Origin: JACRLW01 sp046349595
GTDB lineage: Bacteria; Planctomycetota; UBA1135; UBA2386
Direction of reading: 5' to 3'
DNA: 64,000 nt
NCBI GenBank assembly: GCA_046349595.1
Contig: JAXMCA010000003.1
Span: 62,001 to 126,000 of the forward strand
Under the pieces are notes generated by a model that was not told the DNA's origin, ran no database searches, and worked only from the letters and a program-made list of their open reading frames with translations. How positions within the stretch are numbered: position 1 is the first letter of the stretch; each line of letters starts with the position of its first letter. Both the position numbers and the translations under genes were made by a program. Below, in pieces: positions 44,793-53,311 of this stretch.

Positions 44793-46521
44793 ACTCACGG
44801 TCTTCCAGCGCGGCAAGCCGATCGGCACCGCCGCATGGACAGCCTTCGATCGGCACGTCGAAGCGCGCACCGAGGTCGAGATCGACGGCGGCGCACCGAT
44901 CGACGTCGCCACGATCTCGCCGGGACCGGGCGAACTCCGGGTGGCTGGACGGATCCTGGCCCGAGTCGGATCCGGCAGCCGACGGATCGACAACCTCTCG
45001 GTCCGCGACCTGCTCGGCGAGATCGAGATCAGCTTGACCGTCGCCGGCGAGGACGACGAACTGCTCGGCGAGTGCCGTCTGCTCGCCTTCGTCGCCGGCA
45101 CCAAGGAAACGGTCGAGGCCTACGAAACCCTGATCGCCGACCTCGAACGACTGCAGCCGAGGCTCCTGCGCGAGGTCGGTGGCGCGGTACGTCTGCAACG
45201 AGGCCAAGAGCTGCGCTGCCTCGACCCCGCTGAGGAGGCTCGCAGGCTGCAGGACTGGCTGGCGCGCCTCGACCGCGTGTTGCCGCACATCGAGGCCCGT
45301 CCCTTCGAGAGCCTGGCTTCCGAACACGTCGTGCGCGCGTGGCAACCCGGTGACCAGATCGCCTCGGATCTCAGGGAGGTCCTCACGGCCAACGGCACCG
45401 TCTTGCGAGGGCGCCGGCCGCTGCGCATCGGCACGGTGACGATTCGACAGACCCGCCGATCGCTCGACGTGCCGGAGCACCGCCAGCTCCGCCTCGGTTT
45501 CGAGCAGATCGTCCAGCGTGCCAGGGCTCTCGACCATTACTGCGCGCGGGTCCTCGATGCCTACGAGGTGGACCGACGGCGATGGGGCGGGCGCGCCGAC
45601 TCGGTCGACGAGCAACGCAACGGCGCGCGCCGCTCGGACCTGCGCCAGCATCGCCGCGCTGCCGGAGCCCTGCGCATGCGGGCCGCCGAACTGTTGCGCG
45701 ACCGCCGGGTACTGGCCGAGGTGCCGTCAGCCGTCGGGAGACTGCAGCCGACGCCTCTGTGGTTGTCGCGACCGGACTATCGGACGGCGTTCGACGTCCT
45801 GCGTGAGTTGCAGGCGCACGGTGGCGCCATCCTCACCGGCGACGAGTTCCGCATCCGGCTGCGCGGACTCGACCAGTTGTTCGAGTACTGGTGCTTCGCG
45901 AGAACCCTGCTCGCGGTAGCGGAGACCGTCGGCCAGGCCGTCGAGTCGTCGATGTTCCGGTTGATCGATGACGTCTACCGACCCGACCTGCAGCCCGGGA
46001 TCGTGGTCCGATTCGATCATGGGGACGGCGCATCGGTCTCCGTCGGCTACGAACCCAGCTTTCCACCCTTGGAAGCGGAGACGTCGGAGAGCGGCCTGGT
46101 CGGCACCATCCGCAGCGCGCTGTCGATCGGTCACCTGCGACCCGACATCGTCGTGCGCCTGGACCGGAAGGATCAGCCGCCTCGCATGCTCGTTCTGGAT
46201 GCGAAGAACCGCCCGAACTTCCAGCCCGATGATCTCTGGTCGGCGAAGGACTACCGGTCGCTGCTGGTCGATCCGCACACAGGCAACCAACCTGCGCAGT
46301 GGATGGTCTACCTCAACCGCGATTCGCGGCATCCGCTGATCGAGAACCTGCCGGGCTTCCTCGAAGGTCGCCTCGGCGGCCCGCGGAGTTGGTACCTCGC
46401 TGCCCTGTGCGTGCTGCCCGACCAAGGCGAACGCCTTCTGAAGTTGGTGCAGCGGTTCCTGGCTGCTGGCGAGTCCGGCGCAGGGAGCGCGGATCATCGG
46501 GCCATCAGCAGTCCGACATGA
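44761..46521 (+). CDS. McrC-like PD-(D/E)XK nuclease subunit (DUF2357 type)
   Basis: A 586-aa protein. Residues 1-330 form a DUF2357-like region. Then come LRGLDQLFEYWCFARTLLAV, a stretch typical of McrC/DUF2357 proteins, and the nuclease core with LRPDIVVRL (Asp462) and RMLVLDAKNRP (Asp480, Lys482), fitting D-x(n)-(D/E)-x-K. Such subunits cut DNA when driven by the McrB-type NTPase. The ATG at 44,761 has AGGA 6 bases upstream; further starts lie 3 and 6 bases on. The gene starts inside the McrB-like gene, indicating coupling. Confidence 0.85.
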   Translation: MVMSTSRSSAELTVFQRGKPIGTAAWTAFDRHVEARTEVEIDGGAPIDVATISPGPGELRVAGRILARVGSGSRRIDNLSVRDLLGEIEISLTVAGEDDELLGECRLLAFVAGTKETVEAYETLIADLERLQPRLLREVGGAVRLQRGQELRCLDPAEEARRLQDWLARLDRVLPHIEARPFESLASEHVVRAWQPGDQIASDLREVLTANGTVLRGRRPLRIGTVTIRQTRRSLDVPEHRQLRLGFEQIVQRARALDHYCARVLDAYEVDRRRWGGRADSVDEQRNGARRSDLRQHRRAAGALRMRAAELLRDRRVLAEVPSAVGRLQPTPLWLSRPDYRTAFDVLRELQAHGGAILTGDEFRIRLRGLDQLFEYWCFARTLLAVAETVGQAVESSMFRLIDDVYRPDLQPGIVVRFDHGDGASVSVGYEPSFPPLEAETSESGLVGTIRSALSIGHLRPDIVVRLDRKDQPPRMLVLDAKNRPNFQPDDLWSAKDYRSLLVDPHTGNQPAQWMVYLNRDSRHPLIENLPGFLEGRLGGPRSWYLAALCVLPDQGERLLKLVQRFLAAGESGAGSADHRAISSPT

Positions 46522-46616
46522 GCCCGCAGGCCGGAGGATCGTCGCGTCAGGCGACGATTCGGGAGGTCGGAAGACCAAGGCGACAACGAAGACGATCCGC
46601 AACCCGACGCCCGCCT

Positions 46617-47894
46617 CTACCTGCCCGTCATTCGCTGCACCGCCGCATTCGCCTGGTCCACATCGAACTCCGCCGGGTCGAAGTCGTCGCCATACCATTC
46701 CCGCAGCTCGTCATGCCGTTCGTGCGAGCGGTCGGCGAGGGCTTCCAGGAACTCCGCGTAGCCCCAGGGCCCTCCGCAGTCTTCCGGCGGGCAGCGGCGA
46801 CGGCCACCGGTGCACTGCGGCCTCCCGCACGGCTCGGGCAGCACCGACTCGATGACGATGTCGTGCGTCCAGCCGTCCCCGAAGTCGTACTCGTAGACGA
46901 GCCGAGCACCCTTCTTCGCGGCCAGATCGACGAGCGCAACATCGCGCGAATCCTCGCCCAAGGGCTCCCAGTCGCCGGGCGGCGCGTAGCGGTCGTCCCC
47001 GACGCGGAACAGGTGCAGATGGCAATCGTGCCAACCCATCGCCGCCTGCAGCACCTCGTGCAGCTCCGGCAGGCTGATGTTGGAAGGCACCTGCAGGCGG
47101 CGCCAGATCGGCGGCCGCACGTCGCGCAGGCTCACCTTGATCTGGAAGGTCTTCGGCGACGGACGCGGCAGCGCCCTGATGCGCACCGGTCGGCGACGGG
47201 TGTTCGCCGGCATGTACTCGGGGGGGCGAGCATCCGGCAGGTCGAGCAACATCTGGACGAAGTCGATCGCCTCGGCCGCGTCCAACTCCAACATGTCGGG
47301 AACGAGATTCCCCTCGGCGGCCGATTCATCGATGGCGTCGACGATCGACAAGAGCAGGTCGGTCGCTCGCGGGCCTGCCGCTCTCAGTGCCTCGATCGCG
47401 AGGCGCGACAAGTAGCGCTGGAGTTCGTCCTTCCGGACGGACAGCACCGGACGGCCGTCCGCGCCGACCTGCGCAGAGAACGCGAGCCGACCGAGTTCGG
47501 GATCCTCGCGCGCAACGTCGCGCAAGGCGGTGAAGGCCTCGACAGTGACGGCGACTTCGCGACCGCCCTTCCGCCGTCGCCGTCGCATGGCGCGCAGGTC
47601 GACCGCCGTGCCCTGCCAGCCCGTGATCGCACCGGCGGCCCCGCAGACCGGGCAGTGCCACGCCACCTCCGTCGTCGATCGCTTCCACTCGACGACGAGG
47701 AGCCCGCCGCAGCCCTTCCGGCCCGGACGACGGCGACAAGGGATCGGCGTCGCCCGCACCTTCCCCGCCTCGACCTGCGAAGCGAAGCGCACCAGATCAC
47801 CGTAGTGCGAAGCCAAGCTCCGCACGCGCGCCGGCACCTCCGCACCCTCACCGATGAAGTGAGGAAGGTGGACCGACACGAAGGGCGTTGCCAT
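46617..47894 (-). CDS. pRiA4b ORF-3-like (PF07929) protein with zinc ribbon
   Basis: A 425-aa protein. The N-terminal part has four cysteines (Cys53, Cys62, Cys81, Cys84) arranged like a zinc ribbon. The C-terminal domain, about 249-420, matches the plasmid pRiA4b ORF-3/IS1096 TnpR-like family: FQIKVSLRDVRPPIWRRLQVP, LPELHEVLQAAMGWHDCHLHLF and LVYEYDFGDGWTHDIVIE. The family is frequent on mobile DNA, and its function is not established. It is on the strand opposite to the genes on both sides. TATTCG ends 6 bases before the ATG and could be its -10 box. Confidence 0.82.
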   Translation of the reverse strand: MATPFVSVHLPHFIGEGAEVPARVRSLASHYGDLVRFASQVEAGKVRATPIPCRRRPGRKGCGGLLVVEWKRSTTEVAWHCPVCGAAGAITGWQGTAVDLRAMRRRRRKGGREVAVTVEAFTALRDVAREDPELGRLAFSAQVGADGRPVLSVRKDELQRYLSRLAIEALRAAGPRATDLLLSIVDAIDESAAEGNLVPDMLELDAAEAIDFVQMLLDLPDARPPEYMPANTRRRPVRIRALPRPSPKTFQIKVSLRDVRPPIWRRLQVPSNISLPELHEVLQAAMGWHDCHLHLFRVGDDRYAPPGDWEPLGEDSRDVALVDLAAKKGARLVYEYDFGDGWTHDIVIESVLPEPCGRPQCTGGRRRCPPEDCGGPWGYAEFLEALADRSHERHDELREWYGDDFDPAEFDVDQANAAVQRMTGR

Positions 47895-48062
47895 GCCTGA
47901 CGAATACCACGGGACACCGGGGCACGCACCCTCGGGACGAGGTCGACTTCAGGACACCCGAACCGGCACACCTCGGAGCCGCCGGATGAACACATCCGTG
48001 CCCGCGCGAGACGTTGCATGGGCCAACCCTCTCGATGATCATCGCGCCCCTCGAGAGTCCAC

Positions 48063-49178
48063 GTGGGCACCCCCACCGCCGAACACCAAGCGCGCTTCGT
48101 CACCAACCTGCAGCGGCTGTTGACCGAGGGTCAATTCGTCAACACCTACAAGTTCGCGCTGCTGCTCTCGCTCGCGCGATGGGCGACGGAGAACCCGGAC
48201 TGGAGCGAGGGGGAACCGCTCGATGTGCGCGACTTGGCTCCACATTTCGCCGAGTGCTATTGGCCGCACGTGCAGCCCTTCGCGCTGCCGGTCGCCGCGG
48301 ACAACGCGGCCGAGCCCGAAGGTCGCTACGCCAAGACACCCGACGGCGACTGGAGCCAGGTCCTCGTCCAGGACCGAGGACAGCGCAGCGACCACCAGGT
48401 CCCCAGCGTGCTCAAGGAGATCCGAGCGGCCCGAGCCGAGGGTGCGCTGCAGATCCACCAGCTCTCGGCTGCACGGCGCGATCGGCTTCTGGGATCCGTC
48501 CGCAGGTCGATCGTCGAGATGCCGCTTTGGAAGTTGCATCGCGTCCGCGACAGCGACTCGCCGATGCACTTCCTCTACCGCGAGAGCCGCAGCCGCGGTG
48601 AGATCCGTTTCGAGTCGGGGACGGTGGCCTGCCTCGCTCACTTCGCGCCGCTGGTCGAGGAGACGGTGCGCGCAGCCTGGCTCCGCCATGTCCTGAACTG
48701 CAATCCCCACGTGCTCGGTGCGGCCGCGACCGTCGAGACCTTCCTGTTCCCGGGCTCTCGTGCCTCGCTGCTGCCGTGGCGCCGCATCCTGGAGCCGCTG
48801 CAAGGTGAGCGGTGCTTCTACTGCGAACACGCCATCCGGCGCACGCCCGTCGTCGATCACTTCCTGCCTTGGAGTCGCTACCGGCGGGACCTCGGCCACA
48901 ACTTCGTGCTCGCGCACGCGGAGTGCAATCAGCAGAAGCTCGATCACCTGGCGAATCCGGAACACCTCGAACGCTGGTGCCGCCGCAACGAGGACTTCGG
49001 GGCGGAGCTCGCAGCGCGATTCGACGCCGAGCACCTGCCGCACGACTGGCCGACCCTGCGCCGTGTGAGCGTGTCGCTGTATCGACTCGCCGAGGCCAAC
49101 GGCTCGTCGCTCTGGCGGCGGCATCGCGAGCTCGTTCCCATCGACGCACGCTGGCGATCGATCCTCGGAGTGGCGTGA
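48063..49178 (+). CDS. HNH endonuclease
   Basis: A 371-aa protein. The N-terminal half has a helical domain (FVNTYKFALLLSLARWATEN) found in a group of HNH proteins of defence clusters. The HNH nuclease is at 251-292: CFYC (Cys251, Cys254), VVDHFLPW (Asp265-His266), LGHNFVLAHAECNQQK (Asn280, His285, Cys288). All zinc and catalytic positions are present, so DNA cleavage is expected. The GTG start is the first plausible one. It is followed with one base between stop and start by a nuclease-helicase gene, so both are made together. Confidence 0.82.
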   Translation: MGTPTAEHQARFVTNLQRLLTEGQFVNTYKFALLLSLARWATENPDWSEGEPLDVRDLAPHFAECYWPHVQPFALPVAADNAAEPEGRYAKTPDGDWSQVLVQDRGQRSDHQVPSVLKEIRAARAEGALQIHQLSAARRDRLLGSVRRSIVEMPLWKLHRVRDSDSPMHFLYRESRSRGEIRFESGTVACLAHFAPLVEETVRAAWLRHVLNCNPHVLGAAATVETFLFPGSRASLLPWRRILEPLQGERCFYCEHAIRRTPVVDHFLPWSRYRRDLGHNFVLAHAECNQQKLDHLANPEHLERWCRRNEDFGAELAARFDAEHLPHDWPTLRRVSVSLYRLAEANGSSLWRRHRELVPIDARWRSILGVA

Positions 49179-49179
49179 C

Positions 49180-51102
49180 TTGAGCGATCCGAAGGACTTC
49201 CCCGAGCGTGCCGGATGGGTCTCCGACCTTCCGACCTTCCACGGCGCCGAGCCTCGCGTGGTGCGGCTGCGACTCGGCGACTTCGTGCGCGATGCGGGAC
49301 CGGAACAGGTCCGCGCCTGGGATCACTGGATCCCGAATCTGCAGACGGAGGTCGGTGCGCTGCTCTCCTCGCACCGCCCCGCCCGAGAGTTCTCCGCAAT
49401 CCTCGAGTACCAACTCCCTCGCGACTTCCGTCGGCCGGACGTGCTCGTGCTCGAGCAGGGTCTCGTCGTCGTCCTCGAGTTGAAGGGCAATCCCACCGCC
49501 ACACGCGCAGGTCTCGATCAGGTGCTCGCCTACGCACGGGATCTGCGCACCTACCATGCAGAGTGTCACGATCGGCCGGTCGTTCCGGTACTCGTCATCT
49601 CGGCTGCCTCGACCGAGCCGACCGCGATCGACGGAGCATGGGTGGTCGGACCACGCGGAGTCCACGCCTTGCTCGAGCGACTGGCGCGCACGCTCTCGGG
49701 CCCGCCGCTTTCGGTCGCCGATTTCCTGCGCGAGGATGCCTACGAACCACTGCCTTCGATCGTCCAAGCCGCACGACGCCTCTTCGAACACGGCGAGCTG
49801 CCGTTCATCAAGCGCGCGCGGGCACACACCGATCCGGCTCTGAACGCCATCACCTCGATCGCGCACGAAGCGGCGGCGACTTGCACCCGGCACCTCGTGG
49901 TGCTGACCGGCGTTCCTGGCTCCGGCAAGACGCTCGTGGGCCTTCAACTTGCCCATGCCCACTGGCTCGACGCGCTCGCGGTCCGACGCACCGGCGACAG
50001 GTCGTCGGTGCCGGCGGTCTTCCTGTCGGGCAATGGCCCGCTCGTCACCGTCCTGCAGGACGCGTTGAAGAGCGCGGGCGGGGCCGGGAAGACCTTCGTG
50101 CAGGGCATCAAGCAGTACGTCGAGCACTACTCCGGCCGCAGGCAACGCATCCCGCCCGAACATCTGATCGTCTTCGACGAAGCGCAGCGGGCACACGACG
50201 CGGAGCGTGTGGCGCAAGTGCATGGACGCAGCGACGCCACGACCTCCGAGCCACAGCATCTCCTCGAGTTCCTACGCCGCGTGCCGGAGTGGTGCGTCCT
50301 CGTCGCTCTCGTGGGCAGTGGACAGGCCATCCACCAGGGCGAGGAGGGTGGATTGCCCCTGTGGCGGCATGCGCTCGAGACCGTCGGCGCAGGCGAATGG
50401 ACCGTGCACGCTGCGGCGACCGCCGAAGCCGCGTTTGCCGATTCTTCGATCCCCACGCGTTGGAACGCTTCACTCAACCTCGACGTCGAAATCCGGCACC
50501 ACCTCGTGCCGCGAGTCCATCAGTTCGTGTCGGCCATCCTCGACGCGGGCGACCCGCAGCGCGCCCGAGGAATCGCGGATGAACTGCACGCCGGCGGATT
50601 TCGGTTCCTGCTGACCGACGATCTCGAGGCGGGCAGGCGATACCTGCGCGAGCGCTTCGGCGAGGCGCCCCTGGCGCGGTACGGGCTCGTCGCTTCGTCC
50701 AAGGACAAGGAGCTGCCCGGTCACGGAGTCGACAACACCTTCCAGACCACGAAGCGCCTGCGTGTCGGGCCCTGGTTCAACGCCGCGCCATCCGATCCAC
50801 TCAGTTGCTGCCGGCTCACCGAGGTCGCCACCGAGTTCGTCGTGCAGGGACTGGAACTCGACATGGCGCTGCTGGCCTGGGGCTCCGATCTGCGGCGACA
50901 CGGCAACACATGGTCGATCGCCGACTCGCGCGGCACTCGCGGCAAGCTCCAGGATCCGCAGGCACTGCGACGCAACGTCTACCGCGTGCTGCTCACGCGC
51001 GGCCGCGACGGAACCATCGTCTTCATGCCTCAGCGCCCCCAGTTCGCGGCGACTCGTCAGTTCCTCGGCGATTGCGGTTTCCGCGAGCTGCGTGCTGATT
51101 GA
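49180..51102 (+). CDS. PD-(D/E)XK nuclease fused to DUF2075 helicase domain
   Basis: A 640-aa protein. A nuclease-like domain at about 70-140 has RRPDVLVLEQGLVVVLELKGN (Asp87, Glu100, Lys102) followed by an AGLDQVLAYARDL helix. A DUF2075 superfamily-1-type helicase domain follows, with Walker A TGVPGSGKTLVGLQ (243-256), LIVFDEAQRAHD (329-340), LVGSGQAIHQGEEGG and the C-terminal NVYRVLLTRGRDGTIVF motif VI. The start is a TTG one base after the stop of the HNH gene, with GGAG about 10 bases upstream. The HNH/helicase unit looks like a two-gene anti-phage system, but I do not recognise it as a named one. It is the last gene of the island. Confidence 0.82.
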   Translation: MSDPKDFPERAGWVSDLPTFHGAEPRVVRLRLGDFVRDAGPEQVRAWDHWIPNLQTEVGALLSSHRPAREFSAILEYQLPRDFRRPDVLVLEQGLVVVLELKGNPTATRAGLDQVLAYARDLRTYHAECHDRPVVPVLVISAASTEPTAIDGAWVVGPRGVHALLERLARTLSGPPLSVADFLREDAYEPLPSIVQAARRLFEHGELPFIKRARAHTDPALNAITSIAHEAAATCTRHLVVLTGVPGSGKTLVGLQLAHAHWLDALAVRRTGDRSSVPAVFLSGNGPLVTVLQDALKSAGGAGKTFVQGIKQYVEHYSGRRQRIPPEHLIVFDEAQRAHDAERVAQVHGRSDATTSEPQHLLEFLRRVPEWCVLVALVGSGQAIHQGEEGGLPLWRHALETVGAGEWTVHAAATAEAAFADSSIPTRWNASLNLDVEIRHHLVPRVHQFVSAILDAGDPQRARGIADELHAGGFRFLLTDDLEAGRRYLRERFGEAPLARYGLVASSKDKELPGHGVDNTFQTTKRLRVGPWFNAAPSDPLSCCRLTEVATEFVVQGLELDMALLAWGSDLRRHGNTWSIADSRGTRGKLQDPQALRRNVYRVLLTRGRDGTIVFMPQRPQFAATRQFLGDCGFRELRAD

Positions 51103-51207
51103 GCTCGATCTTGCAGAACACGTCCTGAATCCAGATCAGGAGGCGAGTCCGCTGGCGGAGCACGACGAAACACGACGTGAGCGCTGGACCCGACGCGCGA
51201 ACACGAA

Positions 51208-53130
51208 TCACAGCGTGTTCAGATGGCTCCGAACCGCATTCGACGTGATCAGCCCCGACGGCACCTCCGCGGGCGCGACCGAGACGCTCTGGAAGAACAC
51301 GTCCACGTTCGCGAGCGCGGGGTCGGTGGGGATGCCGACAACCACGCTGTCGCTCGGGTTGAGAACCATCAGACCGCCGACCGGGAACATCGACGACAGG
51401 TCGAGGTACCAGGAGCAGCCCGGGCTGTCGAAGCCGTAGGCGATGAGGGGAACCGGCGCGGTCGAGCCGAAGCTGAGGAGGAGCGCGGAGAGCGAGAGGT
51501 TCGCGCGGATGTTGGATGTGGTGTAGGTGACGGTCGATCCGAGCACCGGCGCGGGCGCGGCGGAGAGGGAGAGGGGGTTGCGTTCCACGCTCGTCGTCGA
51601 GAAGCCGCCGGGGATCGTGGCGCTGATGTCGCGGCTGCCGGCATTGACGACCGAGACGCCACTGCCTGGAGTCCATCCCACGATCGCGGCCGTCGGTGCC
51701 GTGACGGTGCCGTAGGTCAGATTCACGCTGTCCGTGTTCAGGTCGAACTGGACCTGCATGCTGCAGACTCCGCCAGCGGCGGTCGGGACCTGGGCCCAGG
51801 TCACATAGGCCTGGTTGTTGGCGGTGTCGACTTCGGCGAAGACATTGTGGACGTTGGTGGCGCCGTCCGGCAGGAGGTCGGCCCAGAACGGCAGCAGTCG
51901 CGCGGCATTGCCGAAGAGTTCGGCGGCGGTCGGCGAGGGATCCGCGCTGGCATTGGGCTGCATCCAGACGAAGCCGTTGCTGCAGATCGTCAGGACCGTC
52001 GTGCTGCCACCCGGGTAATGGAAGGCCGAAGGCAGCGCGAGCGTCGCGTTCTGATCGTTCCCGAGCGCGAGGCCGGGCACCGTGTGCACGAATGCGGTCG
52101 GTGCGCCGACCGAGACGTCGTAGCCCCCGCTCCCGTTGGGCGTCATGTGGAGCGCCGTGCCCCCGACATCGGTGGTGCCGGCCGCGAAGCTCTCGAACCA
52201 GGTCGCGGAGGCCGAGGTGCAACCCACGCCGAAGGGCGTGTTCGCCGCGGGCACGCAGGTCGGCGTGAGGTCGACGGTCATGATCCGATTGCAGCCCGAC
52301 GCGGCGATGTACATCGTGCACTGCCGCATGCGGATGCCCGCGGTGTAGCCGAAGCTCGCCGTCGCCAGGCTGCCGGCGGCACACGCGCCGCCGACACCCG
52401 CCCAGTGCGTCCCCACCCCGGCAGCGGTGACGTGCCAGATGTCCCGCGCGCTGTAGCGCGTCACGTAGTAGTCGCCCGAAGGCATCTCGAGCATCCCGGC
52501 GAGGGTCGTCAGTCCGGATGCGAAGACCGTCACCGGGGAGCCACCGGGACCCACGATGTCGATGTTCGGCCCCACGCCGACGACGATGGTGCCGTCCGGA
52601 TGGATGACGAAGTCTCCGACCTCCTCACCCGGAACTCCGAGAGGCGATACGTGGGTGGAGACCACACCGCCTGGCGTCACCCTCTTGATCGCGCGCGGAC
52701 CCCATTCACCGACGAAGAGGTCTCCGTTCGAATCGAAGTGGATGAACATCGGGTCGGACAACCCGCTCACGAAGGTCACCTTCGCGCCACCGGGCAGGAT
52801 CCTGTAGATGCGTCCCGAGTTGGCCACGGACAACACGCCGCGGTCGGCGACGTACAGGTCGCCCGCGGGACTCACCGCCATTCCCCACGGATCGACGAAG
52901 GTGTTGTTGATCAGCGTGACCGAACTGCCGCCTGACCCGATGGCGTAGAGATTGCCGGTCCCACCACCCTGTCCGGTCGCATACATCTGACCGTTCAGAT
53001 CCCAGGCCACGTCCTTCACCGCCGTGACACCCGACGCATGGGTGGCGACGGTCTGCGCGGAGATGGACAGGACGAGCAGGGACGCGATCAGCCAGCGTGT
53101 GGCGCGCGCGACGACGGAATGGATGGGCAT
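51208..53130 (-). CDS. Secreted NHL/SMP-30-type beta-propeller protein
   Basis: A 640-aa protein with a signal peptide (WLIASLLVLSISAQTVA). The first 270 residues are NHL-like propeller repeats (WDLNGQMYATG, MAVSPAGDLYVADRG, DSNGDLFVGEWG). A beta-sandwich-like region follows with Asn/Thr/Gly-rich sequence and a final domain (LMVLNPSDSVVVGIP). Tail and repeat style resemble the secreted proteins common in marine Planctomycetota. No catalytic residues are visible. A Met 8 codons upstream is also possible. It marks the return to backbone DNA after the defence island. Confidence 0.75.
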   Translation of the reverse strand: MPIHSVVARATRWLIASLLVLSISAQTVATHASGVTAVKDVAWDLNGQMYATGQGGGTGNLYAIGSGGSSVTLINNTFVDPWGMAVSPAGDLYVADRGVLSVANSGRIYRILPGGAKVTFVSGLSDPMFIHFDSNGDLFVGEWGPRAIKRVTPGGVVSTHVSPLGVPGEEVGDFVIHPDGTIVVGVGPNIDIVGPGGSPVTVFASGLTTLAGMLEMPSGDYYVTRYSARDIWHVTAAGVGTHWAGVGGACAAGSLATASFGYTAGIRMRQCTMYIAASGCNRIMTVDLTPTCVPAANTPFGVGCTSASATWFESFAAGTTDVGGTALHMTPNGSGGYDVSVGAPTAFVHTVPGLALGNDQNATLALPSAFHYPGGSTTVLTICSNGFVWMQPNASADPSPTAAELFGNAARLLPFWADLLPDGATNVHNVFAEVDTANNQAYVTWAQVPTAAGGVCSMQVQFDLNTDSVNLTYGTVTAPTAAIVGWTPGSGVSVVNAGSRDISATIPGGFSTTSVERNPLSLSAAPAPVLGSTVTYTTSNIRANLSLSALLLSFGSTAPVPLIAYGFDSPGCSWYLDLSSMFPVGGLMVLNPSDSVVVGIPTDPALANVDVFFQSVSVAPAEVPSGLITSNAVRSHLNTL

Positions 53131-53311
53131 GGATGCGATCTCGGCGCCAGGCAATCGGAGATACGCCGCTCGAATCGATGAGCGACGGTCGCGATCGTCG
53201 CATGGCGCGCGCTCCGGTCAATGAGGCCGCACGACCGGTCCAATCGCTCGAGATCGGCGCGCACCCTCCGACGCAGCGATGCGGCAGACCGCGAATGGAC
53301 GCGGAACCCGG

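Noticed and set aside
16774..51210. Direct repeat of the tRNA-Gly 3' end at the right edge of the island
   Set aside because: I looked for the T-arm and acceptor sequence between 51,100 and 51,210 and found no copy.
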